25,809 bases of DNA. Origin: JANYIP01 sp031394045. Its GTDB lineage: Bacteria > Actinomycetota > Actinomycetes > Prado026. Below are positions 1-6,588 of this stretch, piece after piece. A program made the position numbers and the translations under genes. The notes under the pieces were generated by a model, which made no database searches, was not told the DNA's origin, and saw only the letters and a program-made list of their open reading frames with translations. How positions within the stretch are numbered: position 1 is the first letter of the stretch; each line of letters begins with the position of its first letter. The stretch lies in contig JANMWN010000291.1 of the NCBI GenBank assembly GCA_031394045.1, positions 1-25,809 on the forward strand, read 5' to 3'.

Positions 1-167
1 CCCGAGCTCGGGCGGACCAGGCCGAGCAGCATCCGCAGGGTGGTGGTCTTGCCGGCTCCGTTCGGCCCGAGGAAGCCGGTGACCGTGCCGGGCTGGACGG
101 TGAACGAGAGGTCCTCGACAGCGCGGACGGCGCCGAACTGCTTGCTGAGGTGGCTGACCTCGATCAC
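1..167 (-). CDS. ABC transporter ATP-binding protein, N-terminal part (cut by window edge)
   Basis: Only the first 55 codons are inside the window; the gene continues past base 1. Translation from the GTG at 167 gives a typical nucleotide-binding domain start: MIEVSHLSKQFG, then a Walker A motif GPNGAGKTTT at about residues 34-43, then LRMLLGLVRPSSG. The GPNGAGKTT form and the short strand before it fit the ABC-2 type exporter ATPase class (CcmA/NatA/DrrA-like) rather than importers. It starts 28 bases after the stop codon of the deacetylase gene on the same strand, so the two may be co-transcribed. GTG is chosen because residue 2 onward matches the usual family start and no ATG precedes it. 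Substrate cannot be inferred. The family assignment is firm, the function is not. Confidence 0.9.
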   Translation of the reverse strand, partial: MIEVSHLSKQFGAVRAVEDLSFTVQPGTVTGFLGPNGAGKTTTLRMLLGLVRPSS

Positions 168-195
168 GGGCCAACCCCAGCCACGGGGTTCGGGC

Positions 196-1287
196 TCAGC
201 CTGACAACCCGGAGAGCGTGGCCACCACGAGCCCGCCGAGGGTCTCGAGGTGATAGCCGCCCTCCTGTACGGCGACCGTCGGCAGCCCGAGGGCGCCCAA
301 GGTCGCGCCTGCCTCGCGGTAGCCGTCCCGGGTGATGAGCAGCGGGCTCTCGGGGTCGTCCCCGGCGGCGTCCACCCCGAGCGAGACGACCAGTGCGGTC
401 GCGCCGAATACCGAGACGGCTCCGGCCAGCCGGTCGAGAGCGGCGAGCCAGGGACCGTCCCCGGTGCCGGGGGCGAGCGGCTCGTTGTGGGTGCTGCCGA
501 TGCCGTCCCCCCGCCCGGTCTCGTCGGCGAAGCCCACGTAGTGCGGGAACCAGCCGGCCGCGGGGTCGACGTGCAGCGAGCCGTAGAGGACGTCGGCCCG
601 GTCGTAGAAGAGCGCCTGCGTGCCGTTGCCGTGGTGGGCGTCGATGTCGACGACGGCGACCCTGGTGTGGCCGGTGGCGCGCAGGCCCTCGGCGGCGACA
701 GCGGCGTTGTTCAGGTAGCAGGACCCCCCGAACGAGTTGCGTCCAGCGTGGTGCCCTGGCGGTCGGCAGAGGGCGTACGCCACCCGGGCCTCGCCGCGCC
801 GGACCAGGTCGACGGCTGTCAGGGTCGCGTCGACCGCCCCGCGGGCCGCCTCCCACGTACCCGGCCCGACCAGCGTCATCGTGTCGTAGCAGAAGCGGCC
901 GGCGCGGGCGTGCACTGCGGTGGGGGTACGCAGCGGGAGCCCGGCCAGCAGCCCTTGCGTCGGGAACACGTAGGGGACCACCCGGTCCTGCCCGGGGTCC
1001 ACCGGGAAGCCGGCCTCGACCCAGGCTGCGTGGATGGTGCGCAGGTGCTCGAGCAGCGACTGGTCGTGGACCAGGTCGAGCACCGCGTCGTCGTGTGCGG
1101 TCGCTGCGACGACGGGCGCCCCGGCGGCCTCGACGGCGCTACGGATCACCTCGGCCCTGGCCGGGACCTCCGTACCCTTGGTCCGTACGCCGACCCAGAT
1201 CTCCGCGAGCGGCTCGTGCCGCAGGCAGTCCGGCGACCACACGACAGGGGTGCGGAGTTCACTGACGTCGCTGTCCTCGATGACCAT
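196..1287 (-). CDS. Acetylpolyamine amidohydrolase / HDAC-family deacetylase
   Basis: A 363-residue zinc deacetylase of the arginase/HDAC fold. Visible family motifs are RPPGHHA (175-181) with the catalytic His pair H179/H180, DIDAHHGNGTQ (214-224) giving zinc ligands D216 and H218, GVDAAGDDP (304-312) giving the third ligand D306, and EGGY (342-345) with the transition-state tyrosine Y345. Length and the N-terminal WSPDC segment resemble bacterial acetylpolyamine amidohydrolases (AphA/AphB-like), which remove acetyl groups from acetylated polyamines or similar amides. Acetyl-lysine or acetoin-related activity cannot be excluded. The ATG at 1287 is taken as the start; a GTG at codon 16 is possible. 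The gene is divergent from the P1 peptidase, with only 18 bases between the start codons, so at least one promoter probably lies inside the neighbouring coding region. Likely cytosolic: no signal peptide is seen. Confidence 0.92.
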   Translation of the reverse strand: MVIEDSDVSELRTPVVWSPDCLRHEPLAEIWVGVRTKGTEVPARAEVIRSAVEAAGAPVVAATAHDDAVLDLVHDQSLLEHLRTIHAAWVEAGFPVDPGQDRVVPYVFPTQGLLAGLPLRTPTAVHARAGRFCYDTMTLVGPGTWEAARGAVDATLTAVDLVRRGEARVAYALCRPPGHHAGRNSFGGSCYLNNAAVAAEGLRATGHTRVAVVDIDAHHGNGTQALFYDRADVLYGSLHVDPAAGWFPHYVGFADETGRGDGIGSTHNEPLAPGTGDGPWLAALDRLAGAVSVFGATALVVSLGVDAAGDDPESPLLITRDGYREAGATLGALGLPTVAVQEGGYHLETLGGLVVATLSGLSG

Positions 1288-1305
1288 GTGGGGCAGGATG
1301 CCACC

Positions 1306-2385
1306 ATGTCGCGCGCCACTGACCTAGGAATCAGGATCGGGTCGCTGCCGGCCGGTCCGACCAACTCCGTCCTCGACGTCCCCGGCGTCGGTCTGGGCCA
1401 CGCCACGGTCTGGCGGGACGAGCCCGAACCCCCCGTCGGGCGCGGGGTCGCGCGTACCGGAGTGACGGTCCTGGTCCCCGCGCACGACGCTTTCCGTCGG
1501 CCCGTCCCCGCTGGTGGGGCGGTGCTCAACGGCGCCGGCGAGTGCACCGGGTTCATCACGGCCGCCGAGTGGGGCCTGCTCGAGACCCCGATCTTCCTCA
1601 CCTCGACGATGCAGCTCGGGCGGGTCTACGACGCGGCCTGCGAGCTGATCGCCGAGACCGAGCCGGAGATCGGCGCCGACGTCGTGATCCCGGTCGTCGG
1701 CGAGTGCGACGACTCGGACCTGAACGAGGTACGCCGGATGCAGGTGACGCGCGCCGACGTCGAGTCGGCCTGGGCCGAGGCGACCGCATCGATCGGCTCG
1801 CTGCTGCCGCCGCCGGAGGGTTCGGTCGGCAGCGGGACCGGGATGTCGTGCCTGGGGTTCAAGGGCGGGATCGGCACTGCGTCACGCGTCGTACCGTCCG
1901 GGCACACGGTCGGCGTCCTGCTCATGACCAACTTCGGGCAGCGGGACCGGCTGACGATCGACGGCGTGCCGGTCGGGCGGCTGATCCACCCCGACCCGTA
2001 CGAGCCGGCCCAGCGAGAGGCCGGCTCGTGCATCGGCGTGGTGGTCACGGACGCCCCGCTCGACGGCGCTGCCTGCTCGCGGCTGGCCCGCAGGGTCGGG
2101 CTCGGCCTCGCGCGTACCGGCTCCACGGCCCATCACGGCAGCGGGGAGATCTTCATGGCGTGCGCGACCGGCATCCGGGCCGACCGGCTGGGCCAGCTGA
2201 CCGGGCCGGCCGCGCTGACCGCACGCGACCTGAACCCGTTCTTCGAGGCGGTCGTCGACGCCGCCGAGGAGGCGGTGCTGAACTCGATGCTGGCCTCCCC
2301 GACCGTCACCGGCCGTGCGGGCACCACCCGCGAAGGCCTCCCCGCCGACGAGGTCCGTCGCCTCCTGAATTCGAGTCGATCTTGA
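1306..2385 (+). CDS. P1 family (DmpA-like) self-processing aminopeptidase
   Basis: A 359-residue member of the DmpA/BapA N-terminal-nucleophile family. These enzymes cleave themselves between a Gly and a Ser, and the new N-terminal Ser attacks amides or esters of small peptides, D-amino acids or beta-amino acids. The processing site is visible as EAG240|S241CIGVVVTDAPL, matching the alpha/beta junction of the family. GTGMSCLGFKGGIGTASR (177-194) is the conserved core of the alpha chain, and HGSGEIFMA is a conserved beta-chain block. The ATG at 1306 follows a GGCAGGA ribosome-binding-like sequence about 8 bases upstream; the open frame runs further upstream but only antisense to the deacetylase. 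The last codons (NSSRS and stop) lie in the left arm of a 24-bp perfect inverted repeat. Substrate is unknown. Confidence 0.93.
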   Translation: MSRATDLGIRIGSLPAGPTNSVLDVPGVGLGHATVWRDEPEPPVGRGVARTGVTVLVPAHDAFRRPVPAGGAVLNGAGECTGFITAAEWGLLETPIFLTSTMQLGRVYDAACELIAETEPEIGADVVIPVVGECDDSDLNEVRRMQVTRADVESAWAEATASIGSLLPPPEGSVGSGTGMSCLGFKGGIGTASRVVPSGHTVGVLLMTNFGQRDRLTIDGVPVGRLIHPDPYEPAQREAGSCIGVVVTDAPLDGAACSRLARRVGLGLARTGSTAHHGSGEIFMACATGIRADRLGQLTGPAALTARDLNPFFEAVVDAAEEAVLNSMLASPTVTGRAGTTREGLPADEVRRLLNSSRS

Positions 2386-2438
2386 GAGATCACTGCTCCG
2401 TACCGCGTGTCGCCCAGTGATCTCTCAAGATCGACTCG
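2372..2438. repeat. Perfect 24-bp inverted repeat between convergent genes (possible bidirectional terminator or REP-like element)
   Basis: Left arm 2372-2395 (starts CGAGTCGATC, ends AGATCACTG) and right arm 2415-2438 are exact reverse complements over 24 bp, with a 19-base loop (2396-2414). The arms are about 50% GC, clearly below the surroundings. The peptidase stop codon (2383-2385) is inside the left arm; the Rieske gene stop (2444-2446) is 5 bases beyond the right arm. Neither side has a T-run, so a classical intrinsic terminator is not shown. A bidirectional terminator or an inserted palindromic repeat both fit. Confidence 0.8.
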
Positions 2439-2443
2439 GAAAG

Positions 2444-3640
2444 TCAGCGGCTGGGGGCGACGCCCTGGTAGCCGCGACCGACCATGCCGACCCACTGGTG
2501 CACCGCGTCCTCGCTGGGGGCGAGCGGCCCGGGCTGGAAGTGCGGTGAGGTCAGCCCGCGCTGCACCGACTCGCACGCGCCCCAGTCCTGGCGGTTCGTG
2601 AGGTCCCAGAAGTCGACGGCGTACGCCGGGTCGACGGCGTCGGAGACGAAGTACCAGGAGCACTCGATCCAGGTACGGTCGGGCGCCAGCGGCACCATCC
2701 GGTGGGTCATCATGTAGTCGGGGTGCAGCGAGATCAGCAGGTTGGGGAACAGCCCGAGGTACTCCACGGCCCGCGGGTCGACGCCCTCGATGTTGACGCC
2801 CTCAGACGCGCCCGACAGCGACATGGTCACGGCCTTCGGGTCCAGCTCCATCGACCCGCCGACCCACGCGCCGGCCATCGAGTGGTTCTCGCCCGACGTG
2901 GGCGGCGACACCTGGCAGAGCTCGGGGTGGATCAGCGGGCAGTGGTAGCACTCGTGGTAGTTCTCGACCACGAGCTTCCAGTTGGCCGCGATCTCGTACG
3001 AGTGCCGGTCGCGACGGACCAGCTTCTCCGGCGCGTACGGCGCGACGATGCGGTCGAGCTCGCCCAGGTGCTCGCTGAAGGGCGGCGCGTCGCCGGTGGC
3101 GTTGACGAAGACCCAGCCGTGCCACTGCTCGACCGGCAGCGCGACCAGGCCGTAGTCGGCGCGGTCGAACGTCTCGACGTCGCTGAACTCCGGCGCCGCG
3201 ATGACCTGCCCGTCCAGGCCGTACGACCAGGCGTGGTACGGGCAGGTGACCGCCCGGGTGTCGGCGGTGCCACCGTCCGGCAGCAGCTCGTGCCCGCGGT
3301 GACGGCAGGTGTTGGCGAAGGCCCGCACCGTCGACGAGAGGGTGAGCAGCACCGGGATGTCGCCGACCATCAGCGCCCGCTGGCTCAGTGCGCGGCCGCT
3401 TTCATCGACGGCGAGGTCCTCGATCCGTCCGACGCACGCCCACGAGCCGGCGATGAAGTGCCGCCGCTCCCAGGCGAGCACCGCGGGATCGGTGTACGCC
3501 GCCGACGGCAGCATGGTCGACTCGCCGAACGGCTGGAGCGCCCTGGCGAGCAGCTCGGGGTCGATCGGTGCCTGCACGGTCTGGGTGCTCGCGGCGGCCA
3601 TCGTGGCATTCGTGGCCTGCGTGGCCGGTGTCACGGTCAT
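2444..3640 (-). CDS. Rieske non-heme iron oxygenase, alpha subunit (N-demethylase-like), copy 1
   Basis: A 398-residue aromatic-ring-hydroxylase-type alpha subunit. The Rieske [2Fe-2S] motif is C112-R-H114 with C133-PY-H136. The catalytic iron site is in ENYHECYHCPLIHPEL: E230-x2-H233-x4-H238, with a third ligand probably D352 in NRQDW. A glutamate at the bridging position (instead of the Asp of naphthalene dioxygenases) and the ECYHC block are typical of the group acting on quaternary amines: carnitine monooxygenase CntA, glycine betaine monooxygenase GbcA, stachydrine demethylase. By family knowledge it would oxidise a C-N bond and needs a separate reductase, not visible here. The ATG at 3640 has AAGGGG about 7 bases upstream. 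It is divergent from the TetR gene (41 bases between) and paralogous to the second Rieske gene. Exact substrate is inference only. Confidence 0.9.
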   Translation of the reverse strand: MTVTPATQATNATMAAASTQTVQAPIDPELLARALQPFGESTMLPSAAYTDPAVLAWERRHFIAGSWACVGRIEDLAVDESGRALSQRALMVGDIPVLLTLSSTVRAFANTCRHRGHELLPDGGTADTRAVTCPYHAWSYGLDGQVIAAPEFSDVETFDRADYGLVALPVEQWHGWVFVNATGDAPPFSEHLGELDRIVAPYAPEKLVRRDRHSYEIAANWKLVVENYHECYHCPLIHPELCQVSPPTSGENHSMAGAWVGGSMELDPKAVTMSLSGASEGVNIEGVDPRAVEYLGLFPNLLISLHPDYMMTHRMVPLAPDRTWIECSWYFVSDAVDPAYAVDFWDLTNRQDWGACESVQRGLTSPHFQPGPLAPSEDAVHQWVGMVGRGYQGVAPSR

Positions 3641-3649
3641 AGGTTTCCC

Positions 3650-3680
3650 CTTGCGCAGTGTCGGGACAGTAGGGTCCGGA
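3650..3680. promoter_or_regulatory. Shared promoter/operator region between tetR-type gene and Rieske copy 1
   Basis: The 41-base gap holds overlapping signals. On the plus strand TAGGGT (3670-3675) lies 6 bases before the GTG of the regulator, a leaderless arrangement. On the minus strand TACTGT (3672-3667) is a possible -10 for the Rieske gene. Dyads visible are TGTC-GG-GACA (3659-3668) and TCGGGAC/GTCCGGA (3661-3667/3674-3680, 6 of 7 bases paired). The block 3650-3673 matches the dyad at 8256-8279 at 15 of 24 positions, including ACAGTA. Repressor binding here would block both genes. Confidence 0.45.
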
Positions 3681-3681
3681 T

Positions 3682-4287
3682 GTGGCCCGGAGAAAGGTAG
3701 AAGTCCGCCGAGAGGAAATTCTCGCCGCGACCGTGACCGAAGTGCAGAAGGCGGGGTTGGCGCACACCCGTGTCTCGGACATCGCGGGTGCGTTGGGGGT
3801 GTCGCCGGCTCTGGTCTTCTACCACTTCGACACCAAGGACCGGCTGCTCGCCGAGGCCTTCGCGTACGCCGCAGAGCGTGACCTCGTCCGGCTGACCGAG
3901 GTCGTCGAGGGCCCGGGTACGGCCACCGAGCGGCTCCGCGCCGTCCTGCGGCTGTACTCCCCGGTCGGGTCGACGCCGCCCGGCTGGACGCTCTGGGTCG
4001 ACGCGTGGGCCGCGGCCCTGCGGTCGCCCGAGCTGCGCAAGGTTTCCAAGCGGCTCGACCTGCGCTGGAAGGACGCCGTGGCCGACATCATCGCCGACGG
4101 CGTGGCGACGGGAGAGTTCAGCTGTCCCGACCCGCACGCGGCTGCCTGGCGCATCACGGCGCTCATCGACGGGCTGGCCATCCAGGTGACCGTGCACCGT
4201 GGCCTGCTCACCCGTGGCCAGATGGCGGCCTGGGTCACCGGACTGGCTGCACACGAGCTGGGCCTGGCGCCCGGCACGCTCGGCTGA
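3682..4287 (+). CDS. TetR family transcriptional regulator (BetI-like)
   Basis: A 201-residue TetR-type repressor. Residues about 10-56 form the DNA-binding domain, with the helix-turn-helix at VSDIAGALGVSPALVFYHFD (31-50) followed by the usual TKDRLLAEAF. The C-terminal half (WTLWVDAWAAALRSPELR, then RITALIDGLAIQVTVHRG) resembles the BetI/TetR_C_6 ligand domain, common in regulators of choline/betaine and amine catabolism. The GTG at 3682 is chosen because an actinobacterial -10 (TAGGGT) ends 7 bases before it and no in-frame start fits better. The gene is divergent from Rieske copy 1 and convergent with the sarcosine oxidase-like gene (17 bases between stops), so it sits in the middle of the catabolic cluster and very likely controls it. 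The ligand is unknown. Confidence 0.92.
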   Translation: MARRKVEVRREEILAATVTEVQKAGLAHTRVSDIAGALGVSPALVFYHFDTKDRLLAEAFAYAAERDLVRLTEVVEGPGTATERLRAVLRLYSPVGSTPPGWTLWVDAWAAALRSPELRKVSKRLDLRWKDAVADIIADGVATGEFSCPDPHAAAWRITALIDGLAIQVTVHRGLLTRGQMAAWVTGLAAHELGLAPGTLG

Positions 4288-4306
4288 GTGCACGCTGCGC
4301 GCGCTC
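4286..4306. terminator. Candidate hairpin between convergent tetR-type and oxidase genes
   Basis: GAGTGCACG (4286-4294), loop CTG-centred, then CGCGCGCTC (4298-4306) can form a stem with one G-U pair and one A-C mismatch around a 3-base loop. It spans the short gap between two convergent stop codons. No U-tract follows on either strand, so the call is tentative. Confidence 0.3.
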
Positions 4307-5474
4307 ATACCAGCCAGCTCACCGGGTGGTCGGGGTCGGTGAGCGCCGGCCGGTCGAGGCGGAACTGCGTGATGTCGACGGGCGTACCTGCCACGCCGGT
4401 CGTGGCGAGGTCGGCCAGCAGTCGACCGAACGTCGGGGCGAACTTGAAGCCGTGCGCCGCGCCCAGCCCCACGACGGCGGACTCGTGCCCCGGCACCGCG
4501 CCCAGGACGAAGTCACGGTCGGGGGTGAGCGTGTAGAGGCAGGTCTTGGACCGGGTCGCCGGCCCGCTGCCCGGAAAGGTCTGCGCCATGAAGTCGGCGA
4601 GCAGCTTCATCCGCACCGCGTCCGGCTCGAACGAGCGGTCGTCGCCGGTGACCACCGGCCCGCCGCAGTCCTGCGCGGCCTTGACCGTCGCCTCGCCGTA
4701 CGTGGGGAAGCCGTAGAACGACGGGTCGTCCATCCAGATCCAGACCGGGAAGCGGTCGGGCCCGAAGTCGGCCGGTGCCTGCGGGGTGAAGTACGTGACC
4801 TGCTCCTGCGTCACCGTCAACGGGATCCGCGCGTCGAGGTGGCGCAGCACGTCGTTGCTCCAGGCATCGGCCGTCACGACCATGCGCCGGACGCGGTACG
4901 CCTGCCCGCCGGCCTCGATCTCGAGACCGGCGCTACCGAGGTCGCGTACGCCGGTGACGGGAGAGTCGCCGCGCAGCACCGCGCCACGGGCCGTCGCCTG
5001 CCGCTGCATCGCCGCCGTCCCGCGCGCTGCCGGCACCATCGCGGTGCGCTCCTGGTAGACGGCGAGCGTGCCGTCAGGGAGCGAGAACTGGGGCCAGCGC
5101 TCACGTACGGCGGCTGTGTCCAGGGTGGAGTAGGCCACGTCGCACGCCGTCATCGACGAGGTGTAGTCGTCCGTGGGGATGGCGCAGCCGGGCGGGAACA
5201 GGTCCAGCCCACCGGTCACCGTCACGAAGCTCTCGCCGGTGTCGGCCTCGAGCGTGGCCCAGTCCTCGTACGCCTCGAAGGTCAGCCGGACGTAGTCGGG
5301 CGTGTGGTAGCTGTGCCGAAGGATGCGTGAGCTGTCGTGCGAGGCGCCGCGCTCGTGGCCCAGCTCGAAGCGCTCGAGCCCGACGACGCTGTCGCCCCGG
5401 CGGGCCAGCTGCCACGCGGTGGCGCTGCCGAGCGCCCCCAGCCCGACGACGGCGTACTCGTACCGCTCGGCCAT
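4305..5474 (-). CDS. Monomeric sarcosine oxidase (MSOX)-like FAD amine oxidase
   Basis: A 389-residue FAD-dependent N-methyl amino acid oxidase. An N-terminal dinucleotide fold is visible as VVGLGALGSATAWQLARRG (9-27). SSRILRH (48-54) carries the two arginines (R50, R53) corresponding to MSOX R49/R52. KTCLYTLTPDRDFVLG (310-325) gives C312, the expected covalent FAD cysteine, and HGFKF (341-345) gives K344, the carboxylate-binding lysine. K265, aligned with the oxygen-activating lysine of MSOX, is present, but the active-site histidine four residues later is D269 here. By family it would oxidise an N-methyl amino acid to amine, formaldehyde and H2O2. Its ATG overlaps the stop of Rieske copy 2 (TGATG), indicating translational coupling and a shared pathway. 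Sarcosine, N-methylproline or another secondary amine are all possible substrates. Confidence 0.88.
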   Translation of the reverse strand: MAERYEYAVVGLGALGSATAWQLARRGDSVVGLERFELGHERGASHDSSRILRHSYHTPDYVRLTFEAYEDWATLEADTGESFVTVTGGLDLFPPGCAIPTDDYTSSMTACDVAYSTLDTAAVRERWPQFSLPDGTLAVYQERTAMVPAARGTAAMQRQATARGAVLRGDSPVTGVRDLGSAGLEIEAGGQAYRVRRMVVTADAWSNDVLRHLDARIPLTVTQEQVTYFTPQAPADFGPDRFPVWIWMDDPSFYGFPTYGEATVKAAQDCGGPVVTGDDRSFEPDAVRMKLLADFMAQTFPGSGPATRSKTCLYTLTPDRDFVLGAVPGHESAVVGLGAAHGFKFAPTFGRLLADLATTGVAGTPVDITQFRLDRPALTDPDHPVSWLV

Positions 5475-6583
5475 CAGGACCCCGCCAGCCGCGGGAGCAG
5501 CCAGCGCCTGATGTCGAGCGAGGCGTCCTCCATCGGCGCGTACCAGCCCTGGCGGTACGCGCGCGAGGTCATGCCCCGCTGGACCGACGCGCAGATGGCC
5601 CAGTCCTGCCGGTTGACGACGTCCCAGAAGTCGGCGGCGTCGCTCGGGTCGAACGAAGGTCTGGCCACCTCGGCCGGGGTGAAGAGCAGCTCGCAGGTGA
5701 CCCGCGTACGGTCCACCGCCAGCGGCTCGAGCCGGAACGCCGCAACGTGGTCGGCGGACAGCGACAGCAAGAGGTTCGGGTAGACCAGCTCACCCTTGTG
5801 CCGCTCGCGCTCGTCGGCGTCGAGGTCGGGGAACCGCTCGCGGGCCGAGGTGCCCGAAGCGGTGAACGTCCATGCGCCCTCGCGGTGGGGTACGCCGCCC
5901 TCCCAGTCGAGGTCCTGCCCTCCGCCTCCGAACGCGGGCACCAGCTGCACGAGCTCGGGGTGCACGGGGCCGCAGTGGTAGCACTCGTTGTAGTTCTCGG
6001 CCACGAGCTTCCAGTTGGCGTCGACCTCGTAGACCAGCCGGCCCCCGACGACCAGCGACTCGAGCGGGTAGCGCTGGATCCGCTCGGGGATCGCGCCGAG
6101 CTCGGAAAGGAGCGAGGGACCGTTGCCAGGCACCAGGTTCAGCCACACGAAGCCGCCCCAGACCTCGACGCCGACCGGCTGCAGCGAGAACTCTGCGGGG
6201 TCGAAGTCGTCGACGTCGTCGGTGTGCGGTGCGTAGCGCAGCGAGCCGTCCAGGTCGTACGTCCAGGAGTGGTACGGGCAGCGCAGCGCCCACGACTTGC
6301 AGGGTGCGGGTGGCTCGGCACCGGGCTCGACGGGGACCAGCTGCGAACCGCGGTGCCGGCAGACGTTGTAGTGCGCGTGCAGCCCGCCGTCCTTGGCCAT
6401 GGTGACCAGTACTGACTCGCCGAGCACCTCGACGACGGCCAGCCGGCCCGGCGTCGTGAGCCCCAGCTCGTGCAGGCGCCCGGCGCAGGTCCATGACCGT
6501 TGCAGCACCTGCTCGCGCTCGACGCGGAAGGCGTCGCGGTCGACGTAGTGGGCCCGGGGGAGCGCCGCCTGGAGTCGTCCCAT
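5474..6583 (-). CDS. Rieske non-heme iron oxygenase, alpha subunit (N-demethylase-like), copy 2
   Basis: A 369-residue Rieske oxygenase alpha subunit. The Rieske cluster motif is C75-R-H77 with C102-PY-H105. The iron site is ENYNECYHCGPVHPEL with E200-x2-H203-x4-H208, and third ligand probably D327 in NRQDW. The same ENYxECYHC block and the NRQDW...SVQRG(L/M)TS block occur in copy 1, so the two are paralogs, but they differ widely elsewhere and probably act on different substrates or steps. The ATG at 6583 starts 5 bases after the upstream FAD gene stop; the frame stays open upstream but only antisense-like sequence is found there. It is coupled by TGATG to the oxidase gene. The genetic link suggests removal of an N-methyl group just before the flavin oxidase step. 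No ferredoxin or reductase lies next to it. Confidence 0.9.
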   Translation of the reverse strand: MGRLQAALPRAHYVDRDAFRVEREQVLQRSWTCAGRLHELGLTTPGRLAVVEVLGESVLVTMAKDGGLHAHYNVCRHRGSQLVPVEPGAEPPAPCKSWALRCPYHSWTYDLDGSLRYAPHTDDVDDFDPAEFSLQPVGVEVWGGFVWLNLVPGNGPSLLSELGAIPERIQRYPLESLVVGGRLVYEVDANWKLVAENYNECYHCGPVHPELVQLVPAFGGGGQDLDWEGGVPHREGAWTFTASGTSARERFPDLDADERERHKGELVYPNLLLSLSADHVAAFRLEPLAVDRTRVTCELLFTPAEVARPSFDPSDAADFWDVVNRQDWAICASVQRGMTSRAYRQGWYAPMEDASLDIRRWLLPRLAGS

Positions 6584-6588
6584 CGGCG

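Noticed and set aside
393..1265. Long Arg-rich open frame on the plus strand over the deacetylase gene
   Set aside because: Low-complexity Arg/Pro/Gly composition typical of shadow frames in GC-rich coding DNA.
250..1305. In-frame upstream extension of the P1 peptidase to a 711-residue protein
   Set aside because: The extra 352 residues are antisense to the deacetylase gene, lack family similarity, and the ATG at 1306 with its ribosome-binding site matches the family N-terminus.
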